From Hypholoma sublateritium FD-334 SS-4 (Eukaryota > Basidiomycota > Agaricomycetes > Agaricales > Strophariaceae), in contig KN817519.1 in NCBI GenBank assembly GCA_000827495.1, positions 636,462 to 700,461 of the forward strand: 64,000 nucleotides of DNA, given 5' to 3'. Numbering within the stretch: the stretch's first letter is position 1; every line of letters starts with the position of its first letter. The position numbers and the translations under genes are program-made. The notes under the pieces were generated by a model. That model was not told where the DNA came from and did no database searches. It saw nothing but the letters and a program-made list of their open reading frames with translations. This document shows positions 33,308 through 44,832 of this stretch, one piece after another.

Positions 33308-36079
33308 ATGTCCTTGGGAGTCGGAGATGAGATTGCATTCAGTATATCCAAGAGCTTACCCAGGCCAACGTCAGCCCGCTGTCGTTGTGGGACATTTCCA
33401 GGTTGTAAATAGCTTTGTGCAGTTCTGCATAGATATGACATATGTTGCGTGCAGTGAACGTGTAGATAGATTAACGCACTGGTTTCTTCTGGGCCTTGGG
33501 TTTCTCCACTGTCGGCACCGCCCGCGGGCGAAATTTGGTCATCCAAATTAACCGTGCGCTTCCACTGGTTGCACGTCGAGGGTGAGAGGGACCGACCTGC
33601 GGGCGCCCCAGAATTGTGTGTGAAGCGTGCTGCGCGCAGAGCTGCCAGTTGCAAAATGAAAGAGAGTCGAAGTAGGAATAGCAATGCCAAACGTCAACAG
33701 GGCAGTGTAGCGAGAAGAAAGGTCTTGTTGAGGCAGTATTCATGGAGGGACAAGGGTTGGTTGAAACAGAAGTACGACAGCGACGTACAGACCATCATGC
33801 CCTTTTCCAAGCCGTGACTAGTTGACTGATCAACGAAGGTTCACGTTCACGGGCCACGGCTCGGAAATTGTTGGAACCCTAGCCAAACAAGGTCGTCGGC
33901 CGGTTGGCCGCCGTTCCCTAACTTGTTCTTCTTCGAAGCCTTTGAAATATTCTTGATATAGCTGCAAGACTTGTCGCAGGCACGACTCTGCAGACCGATT
34001 GAGTAGCAGGTATTTCAAGTTACAGTGACCAAAGTCAAACCAAAGCTTTAGAAAATTTCGTTTGTTACCGTTTTCCACACACATTCTAGACTTGTTCTAG
34101 GCTAAGATCCCTCAGCTATGTTTGCATTGAGAAAGACCTCAAGGTGTGCTCAAGAGGTACTCCAACCAAGGACTGCATTCACCTCCTCTGCGACGTACAC
34201 TGGGATTGGGTGCCTGCCAGCGTTCGAAGATACGTTTTTCAGTGGGTCTGACCGATCAATACAGCTTATTTTTTCTTACCTTGTGTTTTTACAGTGCAAC
34301 CGAGAAAAATTCAAAGCTTTCCTCAGATAGCGGTTAGAGACAGGGATTCATGCATCCAGCGCTGTGAGAGTGCAATTCAGAATTGAATGAAAGATTCAGC
34401 GCTTCAAAACTCAACATCAAGGTTCGAAGGTCAACATTCAACCTCTCCCGGACTATCTGGTAAAGGAGATGCATAGGTGCGTCTCTTGTTAAACCTTTTT
34501 CTGGTACGCATTGCTCAACGACCCGAAGAAAGAAAGCATTCGATCTTTTTCATGAATTTGATCATTAGCTAAATATTTTCGCGACTATGATTGTTCACGC
34601 TGTGCAGACGATTAGCGGCCAATATTAACAAAGATCGTAACCTCGGCGAACCTCGGACAACAAGTAGCGAGCTCTTTGCTAGTCCACCGTCAATATTCCC
34701 TACAGAGCTCGGTCAGCTTCCTTTCAAGTCATTGCGAACTTTGCGCTTTCTACTTGCTTTCTACGACATTCCGCCTTGAGCTGTGCCAATGCCGACGGAT
34801 TGCCATATATGACAAGTGCGCCTCGGAAGTGTCGGCTCTTCTTGGCTCTAGCATTTTGTATCAGCATGGTGTCAACTGGGCTTCCACAGCTCTCGAGGTC
34901 TATCTGGAGTTCGTCGAAAACCGGATAGCTGAAGCGTGAACTTGCTTTGTGTCCACGAACCGGGCTGTTCTCTTAGGGCTGGGGACGTTTCTCCGGGACA
35001 CCTTTTCCTCCACAAAGGTTGTTCCATGGCGTGCTGGACCACGAGTAATGTGGCTATTACGCAGTTAACCCAATAAAGGACAGAGTACTTGGGGTTCTCC
35101 ATCCCTGTTCTCTATCTTGCGACGAATGGTCTGCTGACAAGTTCGGCGGGCCATTTGGGGCCAACTATGTGGCTACACTGGCAATTATTCGGGCCAAAGT
35201 CTAGATCTTATCACGAGCACGGGCGGCAATGTCGTGTGTGTATGATAATCTTGTTCAAACCTTCGACGTTAGTTCGTTAGCTATCAATAAGGTGGATTAT
35301 TACCCTCAACCTTCTCTGTGCCACTTTGAATCCCCGAATGATATCGGCTTGGTCGCGTCCTGCAGGCTGTCGTGCTCTTTCAGGCTTCTTCCTTTCCAGC
35401 GGCTTTCAGGCTGGGCACTACCGTCTCCATGCTGGTGAAAAGAACGAAGACACTGGTCGAGTGCTATGGAGGGAGAGAACGAGTGGATATAAAGGAGAAA
35501 AGAAACCAGAGCCTTGGCGCGTACTGGAGCCGTCTTCCGTGATGGCGAGGCATCGAATCGGGAACCAAAGCAACGTTTCAGCGGCCCCTTAATAATTTTT
35601 AGGACAAGCGCGATCTGTGGGTTCCACATTCTGTCGTCTTCACATGAATATGGCAGGTCATATCTCTCAGGGAATACCGCTCTCAGCCCTATTACTGGCC
35701 CAACAATTTGGAATCCAGAGTTCTCTGCCCATCCCAGCATATACAGTCGAGTTATTTAAGTGCCACAAGTGACTGGCCCTATTCCGGGGTCGCTTTTAGC
35801 CTCTCAGGCTTCCAATACGGTACGCAGAGCATTCAGGCCGTTTTGGTTGAATGGGGTATAGAAAATAGTAAGATCTCACGTCGCAGAACACCTCAACCAT
35901 GACCAAACTAACTGATTCTTTTCAATCATGCAGGTCCCCGCAAGCTCCCCGTCTTTCAAGTTACCGTCGTTTAACCCAGATTATGCATTTGGATAATGAT
36001 GGTCTGCGGTGGAGACTCGCTGTTTAAAGGCTGGCACTTCTCAGCGGCTTTGAATCCATCGAACAACCTCCAGCCGCCG
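33308..36079. other. Gene-poor spacer at the start of the accessory region
   Basis: Long stretch of mixed composition. Open frames are short, overlap on both strands and show no splice-supported continuation or recognised blocks. An in-frame ATG at 35996 could extend the LPSY gene below upstream. Some segments recall decayed coding sequence but I cannot name a source. Confidence 0.4.
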
Positions 36080-36716
36080 ATGACACCCTTTCCTGTGCTA
36101 CCCTCCTACGAGGAGGCCACCGGTACCAGCGACATGTCACGGCTGCCCTCTTATCGACAGTCGCGGGCGCCCACCAGGAATTACCATCCTTACCTCCGTC
36201 GTCGCGAATCCGCCGTCACCGCCAGTGGCACAGGGCTCGAGCGACTGCTAGTTCGTTTTTCGCCAACCTCGTCTGGCTGCGTCGCTAACAACACTCTTCG
36301 CCGCCTTATCCAGAATACCATTTTCAACGACGAACGTGTCGAAATCGTCCCGCCGCCGGCATTGGTGCGGGGGCCACCACCCGTCCAGCCACTGGTACGT
36401 GTCTTGAGCGAAGCTCTGCTCTGTGCTGACCGTTTGCGCTCTGCTGCAGGTCCCTACCCCCCTGCCCGCGCGACGCGCGCCACAAGCAGGACCGCCCAGC
36501 AACGAAGAGGGCTCGCTGAGAAATGTGCTCGATGACGAGCTGCTCCAGGCGCACATAGTCGAGTTCGACCGCCGCGTGCGGGCAATTCGCGATGTGGTGT
36601 TGGTAAGTCTCCCTTCCCGTGATGGCTGCGACCGCCACTGACGCGTCTATTCTGTTCAGCAGGAGTTTGTAGCAGGTTTGCGCCGCGCTCACTATGTCTG
36701 CGCACCCTACCATTGA
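36080..36716 (+). CDS. LPSY family gene 1 (N-terminally short)
   Basis: Exons 36080-36250, 36314-36394, 36450-36602 and 36660-36716, all joined in phase 0; 153 residues. Opens MTPFPVLPSYEEATG, has the second motif RLPSYRQSR then NYHPYLRR; exon 2 (81 nt) codes the Pro-rich PPPALVRGPPPVQPL; exon 3 ends EFDRRVRAIRDVVL; exon 4 codes EFVAGLRRAH. Compared with the other three copies, about 30 N-terminal codons are missing; an in-frame upstream ATG at 35996 would add unrelated residues, so the 5' end has probably been replaced or lost. No repeat of the 38.3 or 44.8 kb type lies upstream. Function unknown; no signal peptide or membrane span. Confidence 0.6.
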
Positions 36717-38267
36717 CTGTTCCGTGCTCCTCCCCCTCGACAGCGTCGAAATGCCGCGCCGCGCGCCGCGCAAGCTCGCCGTGAGAATTCGCTACGGGCA
36801 CCTGAACAGCTCGCAGAAAAGGCCGACGGAAAACACTTTGGAGCACCTGTTTAGAAAAGAAAATATTGATGTACATGTGAACTTCTTGTTCGGCGATCGC
36901 TATCTTTTGTTCGGTCGCACCTGTGCGAAAGGTGGGAACGAACGAGAGCCTAGAGGCCGCTGTTGGAGATTATTTTGTGATGGTGATAGTCTCCTTCTCA
37001 GACCGAATGACAGATGTCAGCAATGCGCATTGATACCTGGATGTAGCAAAAATATAAGGTCGACTGACATCTTCTATTTGGCCTGAGAAGGAGACTAGCA
37101 AAAATGGTGTTTCCGGGAAGCAGTAATTAACGCCACTCACAAAATCTTTATGCACAAGTATTGAATTCATCTACCCATGGAGGGTAATATACTGATGCCT
37201 CGAGGTAGCAAAGATGGGAATGTATTATTTCTGTGGAGACCTCGCGGTTGTCTAGAGCGCTTCCGCTTGCTCCTTCGTAGACCCGTACCAGAGTATCTAT
37301 AGGCAATCAAGTAGTTCAAGTTAGACTTACTTAAAATGGATGCAATCTGTACGCGGAAATAGTTTATCGTGCTTGCGAGGCCGAAGTGGGGTTCACGCTC
37401 TCCAGCCCAGGAACAACAAGCACACCGATGCGACGATACCGCCCGCCACACACAGCCTCGCGTGCGATATCACCGTTATTGTCTCGCTGGCATCATCCAA
37501 GGTTGGAATGCTTGACAGGAAGGTGATGACGCGGCTCGTTTATTGGGTCGAACAATTTCATTTATTCACTTGAAATAATGTACAAAGACAAGGCGTCTAA
37601 ATCAAACCAGAAGAACCATGACCTGGCGTTCTAACGAGCAAAGTGCACTAGAAAATGCGCCAATCCCTGGCCATGAGCCCAGATATCGAGATATTTAGTT
37701 TGTGGCGTACGGTCTCCAGTTGTTCAGATGTTCGGCCCAATCGTACTCAGTCTGACTAGCCCGGCCGTCGAGTGAAGGCGGCAAGATAATCACACGAAAA
37801 AGAGCCGTCGAGTTACAACCAGCTATGAGATATTCGCACAGTAATCCAGTGAGTCAGAGGTAGAGTACATCACGACAGCAGAATCCTCTGGAGACTTGGC
37901 GGCAAGACTGACTCCTATAAAAATAACGTCATTGTTGTCCTTGCAAGGAAAGTATCGACCCAAATAGCGTCCCGAGCGGAGAGGCTATTTTTGCCGCCGG
38001 AGAGAGAAATCACATTAGCGCCCGGGATCTAACAGACTAGGTTGGTCAATTGTAGTTGAAAAGCACAAAATAAAATCCTACGATGGTAAAGGGGGGATTT
38101 TCGTGCAATAAATGCTCTGGAGAACCATGATTGGATCAACATTGATTTGATTCGGCGATGAGGCCAATAAGAAAAGCTAGTATCGGCCAGTCCTTGAACG
38201 AACACCGTCGTGAAAGCGCGTTTAATTCCTCGGAATACAATGTTAGGTCTCAAATTTTTAAATGGAC
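36717..38267. other. Spacer with one possible gene relic
   Basis: No intact gene. On the minus strand 37393-37540 reads as a short frame ending in a hydrophobic span (VAGGIVASVCLLFLGW) after DDASETITVISH, bounded upstream by a stop; it looks like the C-terminal end of a lost membrane protein gene. The rest shows nothing I can support. Confidence 0.35.
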
Positions 38268-41200
38268 GAAACTAGTTAATGCAGTGTTTCGACCAAAGGA
38301 TACTCACCAAATGTCAGTCCGCCGTCCGGGCGGGTGGTTTGCGAAGTTGGATGTGGAAGAGCGACGTACAAAAAGCGCCGCTTTGCCTGAGTCTCCAGAG
38401 AGTGTCGGAGATACGTTTAAATCCACGTATACAATACCGGTTTTTGAGAGTTAGAAACAATCTCAAGAAAAGGGCTGTATCGCGAACAAGGTTGTCGTGT
38501 AGAATCGGGCCTCCACTGGTCGCTTCTGCCAACAAACGACGTATGTAACTTTTGATGAGTGAAAGGCGAGCATTAGTTAGGGTGCCACCAAGTGTTGGGA
38601 ATTCGACGTTCGTTTGCGGCTTGCCCTGGATAGCGAGGGGGTTTGCGGCTGGTGACAAGGTAGTCACCGCTATATGATTTGTGGATCCTTCCCAGACTCG
38701 GAAAATGGTCCATAGCGTGGCATAGAATATCGGGAAAAGAGTGCTTAGCAAAACGCAGTCTGGCAGACATGCTGAATATGAATATCTCCCTTGAAGGTGG
38801 CACGGACGCGAGCGAGACGTGAGGGTTCTCGCGGCTTTCTCTCAGCTTCGTTGATACTGAATCGGATTGTTCGGAGAGTTGAATACAGGAAAGTGGGGGC
38901 TTTGTGGGAGCGTTTCCGGGTGTGTACTGAGCGAGTACTGAGCTGGAAGGGAGCGCGGCGTCGCGGAGTTGATGCCAGTGAATCGGGTTTGCGCTCGGGA
39001 TTTTCGCTCCCTAGGAGTAATGCGCTCGGAGAGGCCGACTACGTTCCATGATCAAATCTGCTGCTCTTCTTGCTTCGGCCGTTGTGTTGTCGCTTTCCGT
39101 GGCTCCTGAATGGCAAGACTTTGAGGCGAAATTCAGAATACGTAGGAATAAATAAACAAACTCCGTGTCCGTTTGGCCGAAATATTACGCCGGCAATTGC
39201 GACCGCGAACTATTTCTTCGCCCACAAACATCGGCCTGCCGCCTACTTTGCGGAAATCTTGTCGGAAAAAATTCCAACATCTTCTGTTAGTTGCTAGAAT
39301 TGAATGCTGGTGGATTTGAGCAAGATGAGTTGACCCAAAACCAGGTAGAATTATTCCCAGTGTTCTCTGGCCGATTTTCGAATGCCGACGCGAAAGCCGC
39401 TTGTACAATGTAGACACGCCGCGAGAAATGCCGCAAAGCCCAGCGACAATCCCGCAAGCCACCTTCTCTGTAGCGAATTTTTCTGAACGCAAATCTCGGC
39501 CTTCTGCCTGTCACTCTTGTTGTCGACACCGCCGAGTACCTAGTGCTGTTCGCGACGGAAACATCTTCGACACGGCGTCCTTACACTCGTCGTTATCGCG
39601 CAACTAGCAATTCATTCAGTGCAGGATGTTCTTCGCATCTGAAGAGGGTTTTTGAGGGTAAACAATTTCTTCTCATCCTAAATTTGCGGGCGTGGACCGT
39701 TGACCAAGGTGTCATTCAGGTTGTTCATTCAAATGCAATAAAACAGCAGCTCCAGCAAGTTGGCATAGTCATGAAGAACACAGGAACACATTTTCTCAAA
39801 CAACATGAAAGTTCATGGATACTCAAAGCGTACAGTCACAGTCTTCGTTAAACTCTTGAGTGGCAACAATAGTAGTTGGCCGGCGTTGGGCGTTCTGCGG
39901 CATGTTGCAGGGCTGCGCTGAACAAAGCGCTGAAAAGTGAGCCATCTCATCTTTTCGTGCAATCTCGCATGGTTAAACCACACCAGCTGCAATAGCTACT
40001 TGAAGATCCTGGGCGGATTGAGGGCTTGATGACATCGGGCCTTACAGGAGCAGCTTGAGGCTTCTTGAGGGCGGACAGTTCAACAGTTGGTCAATATCCC
40101 GGATTCCAAGATATTTCCACACCGAGCACTACATTTTTCTGGGTACATGGCCTGGAAGAAGAACGAAAGCTATCATCAGATCCACGCTCCACCTTTTTAT
40201 TTGTCCGGGTTGCGCCCGCCCAAGGTGACTCACAGACGGTGGATAGATCCCGCCTCCCGACGGAACCGCCCGCCCCTTTCCTAATATGGCAATAGGCGCG
40301 CACGCATCCCATAAATCCCCGATTGCGCCGAAGCATGCAAACATCGTGGATAGGTTCACCCTACGCACGATTTCAGGTATCAGGGAAGACGTTTGTCCAG
40401 GGAATAGGAATTTGCAGCGCATCTGGGCCTCGACGCTCGACGCTGCGCCGGCATCCACAACGTCCCGAGGGCCAACGCAGAACAATGGCGTCGTCGATTG
40501 ACTCGTAGGTGACGCAACAACATGACTCCGCTGAAATTGTTCCCCTGCCGACCATGCATGGATCAAGAGCGAACCAACGGGTGGCGCAAAGTAACTTGGC
40601 TGTCGATGGCGATTCTTCAGCACGTTACGTCTGCCCGTGCGACTCCATCTATGGCGTCTGACCGTAACGAAACGATCGTGGATCTTGACACCGTACGTCG
40701 GCTTCCAGGCGGGTTCCAGAACAGCAAAGCACGAAAGTGGTGGTGCCTGGTCGTGCAATATTCGACGGTAGTGCCAATTCTGCAAGATAGGGTTGGGACA
40801 GAGGGGCCGACGCGGAGCTGTTTACGCGTCGAGACGTGGCTTTTCCAGTGGGACGGACAAGAAGATTGGATATCTTTTGAATATCTTCTTGATAGGTCAC
40901 ATTCTTGGCGGATATCGAGAAATGGACGGTCCGAATCATGGTTTCCGAGAACAACGACATCCCGAATCTCACGAATGCGGAAATTGATTCCTGCTCAAAC
41001 ACGAACACGCTCGATGATGCTTCCTGGCTGTCGTGGCTGCCAAAATTATCCGTTCTTTCGCGGCAATCCACTTGCAACCAATGTGGAGGAAATCTCCATG
41101 TACACTGTAAGCATCTTCTACCCGATTGTCTGCTGTTTTGTGCTAACCTAATTGATTACCAGAGGGGTAATTGAGTGCGACCCTTCACACCTACCGCTTC

Positions 41201-41348
41201 TGCCTCGTTCATTTTTCACTGCCGCCAGCAAAATAACTGAATACCTCACACGAAGGTTATTTTGAAGGCCTTCCTCCCTAACTTATAAACAAGGCCCCCT
41301 TCCAAGATCCTTTCTACATCTTTCTCCTTACCCATCCCCTCCTCTGCC
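38268..41348 (+). repeat. Accessory repeat, copy A (~3.1 kb)
   Basis: Colinear over its whole length with copy B at 44833-47921 with substitutions and small indels; strand given relative to the adjoining LPSY gene. It begins with a segment holding an apparent minus-strand splice donor (TACTCACCAAATG at 38303-38315) and ends at the LPSY start codon. Contains the 35-codon ORF listed separately. Other frames differ between copies by frameshifting indels, so most of it is not under coding constraint now. No terminal inverted repeats, target-site duplications or transposase/reverse transcriptase blocks were seen. Confidence 0.85.
39048..39155 (+). CDS. Small ORF with signal-peptide-like start (copy A)
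   Basis: Thirty-five residues: M-I-K then a hydrophobic Ala/Leu/Val/Ser stretch to LSLSVAPEW, followed by a charged DFEAKFRIRRNK. The same ORF is intact at 45586-45693; the differences include four silent changes and three amino-acid changes. The shape suits a secreted mini-peptide or the first exon of a larger secreted protein; WxxF..KF also recalls the start of an I29 propeptide of papain-like proteases, but nothing downstream continues it. Expression is unproven. Confidence 0.35.
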   Translation: MIKSAALLASAVVLSLSVAPEWQDFEAKFRIRRNK

Positions 41349-42063
41349 ATGACTTCGCGCAGCGTTACCACGTTCGAGCCCGCCGCTGACGCCCATGTTG
41401 CAACCCAAGCCTCCTTCGCGGACCATGCACCAGAGACACCCTTCCCTGCGTTGCCCTCTTACGAGGAGGCCACCGGCACCAGGGACGCCTCGTGCCTTCC
41501 GTCCTACCACCAGTCGCGGCCAGCGGCGCGCAACTATCACCCTTATCCCCGTCGTCCCAAACCCGTACCCGCCGACGACGCCGACGTCGAGCGTTTGAAG
41601 GTTTGTCTTCCGCCAGCCTTTTCTGCCATTTGATTGTTAACGGCAATTGACCTTGTCCAGAACACGATCTATGACGAGGAAATGATCGTCATCGTCCCGC
41701 CGGCGCCGCTGGTGCGGGGACCACCACCCATCCAGCCACTGGTACGTGCCTCAAACGACGCGTCATTGCATTATACTGACTCGTTTCGCACCGCTTCAGG
41801 TGCCCACCCCGCTGCCCGTGCCCGGCGAGCCCGACACATGGCGCCACGATATGGAGGACGTCGCTGGCAATGCCCTCGACGAAGAGCTGGGCCAGCCCGA
41901 TATCTTAGAGTTCGACCGCCGCATGCGGGCGATTCCCGGCGTGGTGCTGGTACGCCTCTCCTCCTATGATAGTTGCTGCCGCTGCTCAAGCTTCTGTTCT
42001 ATTCAGCAAGAATTCATGGCAGGTCTGCGCCGCGCACACCATGCCCACGTACTCCGGCATTGA
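41349..42063 (+). CDS. LPSY family gene 2
   Basis: Exons 41349-41600, 41661-41741, 41800-41949 and 42007-42063, phase-0 introns throughout; 179 residues. N-terminal SVTTFEPAADAH, then TPFPALPSYEEATG, CLPSYHQSR and NYHPYPRR; exon 2 codes the Pro-rich PAPLVRGPPPIQPL; exon 3 includes NALDEEL and EFDRRMRAIPGVVL; exon 4 codes QEFMAGLRRAHHAHV. The start is supported by the context CCTCTGCCATG, identical in copies 3 and 4. No signal peptide, membrane span or known domain. The two L-P-S-Y elements resemble short tyrosine motifs of the P/L-P-x-Y class read by WW domains, an inference only. Lies directly downstream of repeat copy A. Confidence 0.75.
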
Positions 42064-43190
42064 CTACCCACCCTTCCACCCCGACAGCGTCGAATTGCCG
42101 TGGCGCACGTCGCGCGCGCTCGCCGTGACGATGCGTCATAGGCACTTGGCCAGGTGGCAGAAAAAGGACGAAGGAACACGTTTGGTCGCTTTTTTCTTTC
42201 GATGTATATAATTAACAGGCTGCTGCTCACGCATTCGCTGATTGATATAGTGTGAACATTATTTTTTTGTTTGATTGCATCTGGAGGTTTACTTGAACGA
42301 CTGACTTCTACTCATCGGCACTTGGGCAGCAAGACGAACATACGCACGCTCTGCTATCGGTGTTCACTGGCGTATAGCGGCAAGATCCGCTGGCACAGCG
42401 GCAGTTACGTCTGTGAACCGCATATGCTTCATCGCTTCTAATGCACATAGCTCGGCGCCCCCCGAAGCAGATTATCACTTGTTGGCCCGGATCTGCGCCG
42501 CATCACCGCGTCACCGTGCTTCCGCTTGCTTGAGCCCGAGCACAGGATAACATACGCTCGCGCTGCACTTCGCGCGGACTTGCACATCAAATTAAGTACG
42601 GGCGAGATGCGACAGGCAGGCAAAGCAGCTCAGTTACGTTTGTACACCAGATCTACTAAGTAGGGGCTTTGTTATTTCAAGTGCATAGTGATTTACGGTG
42701 CTACATTTTGTTTGGTCGTTCCTCGTACGCGCTGAGCAATCTGTCTACCTCGAGCATTGCATCTAGCGCCACAGACGCGTGTGCCAGCGCGTGCCAGCGC
42801 GTGCCACAGGCCCCGCTGCGCGATAACATACATAGCCTGCGCGCGCGCTGCGACCGTGCGTACTTCCGTCCTAGACGAATCACGGAGAGGGCGGGTGGAA
42901 GCGCAGTTACGTACTAAGTATGGTATGCGTGCTATTAAATCTGCGTGCTGCTCGGCGCGCCCCGAGAAATGAACGCAGTCGCCCGGACCTGCTGCGCATG
43001 CCGCGGCGTGCGTCCGCATAATCTGCCAATGTAGATTTCTCGGACATCTGACAAGCCAGTCGGCTACTGCGCTGGTAGAGCGCGCCTCCCGCCGGGCCTC
43101 GAGGCACACTTAAGGCCCACCCCGACGGCGCCCAGCGTCTGTGTGTGCTGACGCGCACTTGACATGAGCTCCTGTGCGTAGCCGTGGCGG
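42064..43190. other. Spacer with short tandem repeat
   Basis: No gene. A 10-bp unit (GTGCCAGCGC) is repeated about 2.6 times at 42781-42806. Similarity between the two LPSY units fades near 42275. The lower-complexity GC-rich sequence after 43000 approaches the copied 3' flank of the PXA gene. Confidence 0.5.
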
Positions 43191-44830
43191 GCGTACTAGC
43201 ATTGCCATAAAATGTGGAGTGGGACAGTGACGGATATACATTGAATTATACAGGATACATGCTGCGGTGCCCGCGCGGGCGGGGGTGACAGCTGGACGAG
43301 GATGCGGGCGAGCAGCGAGCCGAGGAGGGGAGTTCGCACTACGCGTTCCAGAGCGCGCTGCGGGTAGAGCGCGCCGCAGATCGGAGGGTCGCAGCGGTCG
43401 GGGAAAAGGGACTGCTGCACATGAAGCATCAGCACACGATGCGCCGTCGGCCTGAAGTAAAAGTAAAAGAAAGACGCCCCACGCACCAGACGGCGGCTTG
43501 AGCGCCAGCACCCCGCGCGGGTGGGCGGATGGAATACCGAATACTCAGCGCGAGCGAATGCGATAGCGAAATGCGAAGAACGGTTCAAATCATTGGTATC
43601 TACCATGATGACAAAAAAAGGAAAAGGTAAGGAAAAGTGAGGAAATCCAAATGTGATGCAACAAACACACTGCTGATGATAGAGTACAAAATAGTGATAA
43701 AAACAAACGAAAAATGCCTACAAAAAAAATGCGCGACGATACAACAGGAAAACACAGGCTCCGCGCGGCGCGAAAGGGAGGCTAGGGCTACGGCGCGCCC
43801 GCGAGCTTGGGGAAGAGGCCGACGAGAACGCGGTCGAGGAGGAAGACGGCGAGGCGGAGGTTGCAGTGGGCGTCGGAGAGCGGGTCGAGCGCGGCGGCGA
43901 GGGTGGCGGCGGGGTCGGGGCCAAGGAGGAGCGGCGATAGGAGCGCTACGTATAAGATATCAGCACACCGTCACCACCATAACGACAACAAGAAGGGAAG
44001 CGCACCGAACGCGCCCGGGGGCGGCCTGAGCGCGAGCACCCTGGCGCGCAGCGCGGCCTGCTCGTCGGGTGTCGGATCGGGCGGCACGGGCCCCGGATAC
44101 CCGTTCGGGAAGAACGCGCGCTTGCCCGCGCGCACGGTGTTAAGGACGCGCGCGGGCGAGAGGAAAGCGGCGAGCGCGGCGGGCAGGAGGCGGTCGAGGA
44201 GAGGTGCCAAGAGCGCGGCGAGGACGTGTAATGTGTGCAGCGTGGCCGCGGCGGCGAGGCGGGGCGTGGGGCCAGCGAGCAGCGCGCCGAGGAGGAGGGG
44301 CGCGTGTGCGTAGGCGGGGGCGGGAGAGGCGTGCACGGGCAAGGTCCCCGGGGCCGAAGAGACGGACGAGGTGGTCGAGTGCGCCGAGGCGACCGAGGGC
44401 GCGGTGCATGCCTCGGGCGGTGGTGCCGGTGGCGGGTGCTGCACGAGCCGCAGGGTGCTCTTGTACGCGTCGATGAGCGCGAGGCAGAAGCCCGAGAATG
44501 CCTGCAGCGCCGATAACGCGAGCACGACGAGCGCGTGGTACGAGAACGCGGCCGCGGGCGGCGGCGCGAACAGCGGCGGCGGTGGCTCGCCGACGAGGTC
44601 CAGCAGCGTGCTCTGGATGAACCACGGCTGCGTCACCTTGGGCAGGATGTCGTCCACGAGCAGGCGCACGAGCACCTTGGCGGCGACGTGCGGGAGCAGG
44701 TCGCGGTCTTAGCGCGTGAACTTGGCCCACACGTACGTGCTCAGGCCGAGCGCGACGACGTCGTACACCTCCGCCGTAAGCTCCAGCGAGCCTAGCAACA
44801 ACGGCGGATACAACGTTGGTCTGTAATAAA
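43191..44830 (-). pseudogene. Inverted broken copy of the PXA-domain gene
   Basis: Closely matches the intact PXA gene at 51581-52984 plus about 550 bp of its 3' flank. Exon 2 reads to its own stop at 43788; exon 1 is traceable to about 44805. Three lesions are visible: the sequence encoding the start is missing at the upper end, an internal segment of roughly 115 codons is deleted (DRDLLPHVAA is joined directly to KVLVRLLVDD), and the Tyr codon before DRDLLPH is a TAA (44709-44711). The remaining exon 1 part from VRLLVDDILPK to the intron is still open and very similar, so the event is fairly young. It lies in opposite orientation to its source and between the two repeat/LPSY units. Confidence 0.88.
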
Positions 44831-44832
44831 AA

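Noticed and set aside
40522..41151. 209-codon plus-strand frame in repeat A
   Set aside because: The matching region in repeat B is broken by indels and frame changes, so it is not conserved coding sequence.
43070..43120. tRNA-like stretch with CTGCGCTGGTAGAGCGC
   Set aside because: Has a D-arm-like piece only; no matching acceptor stem or T-arm could be folded.
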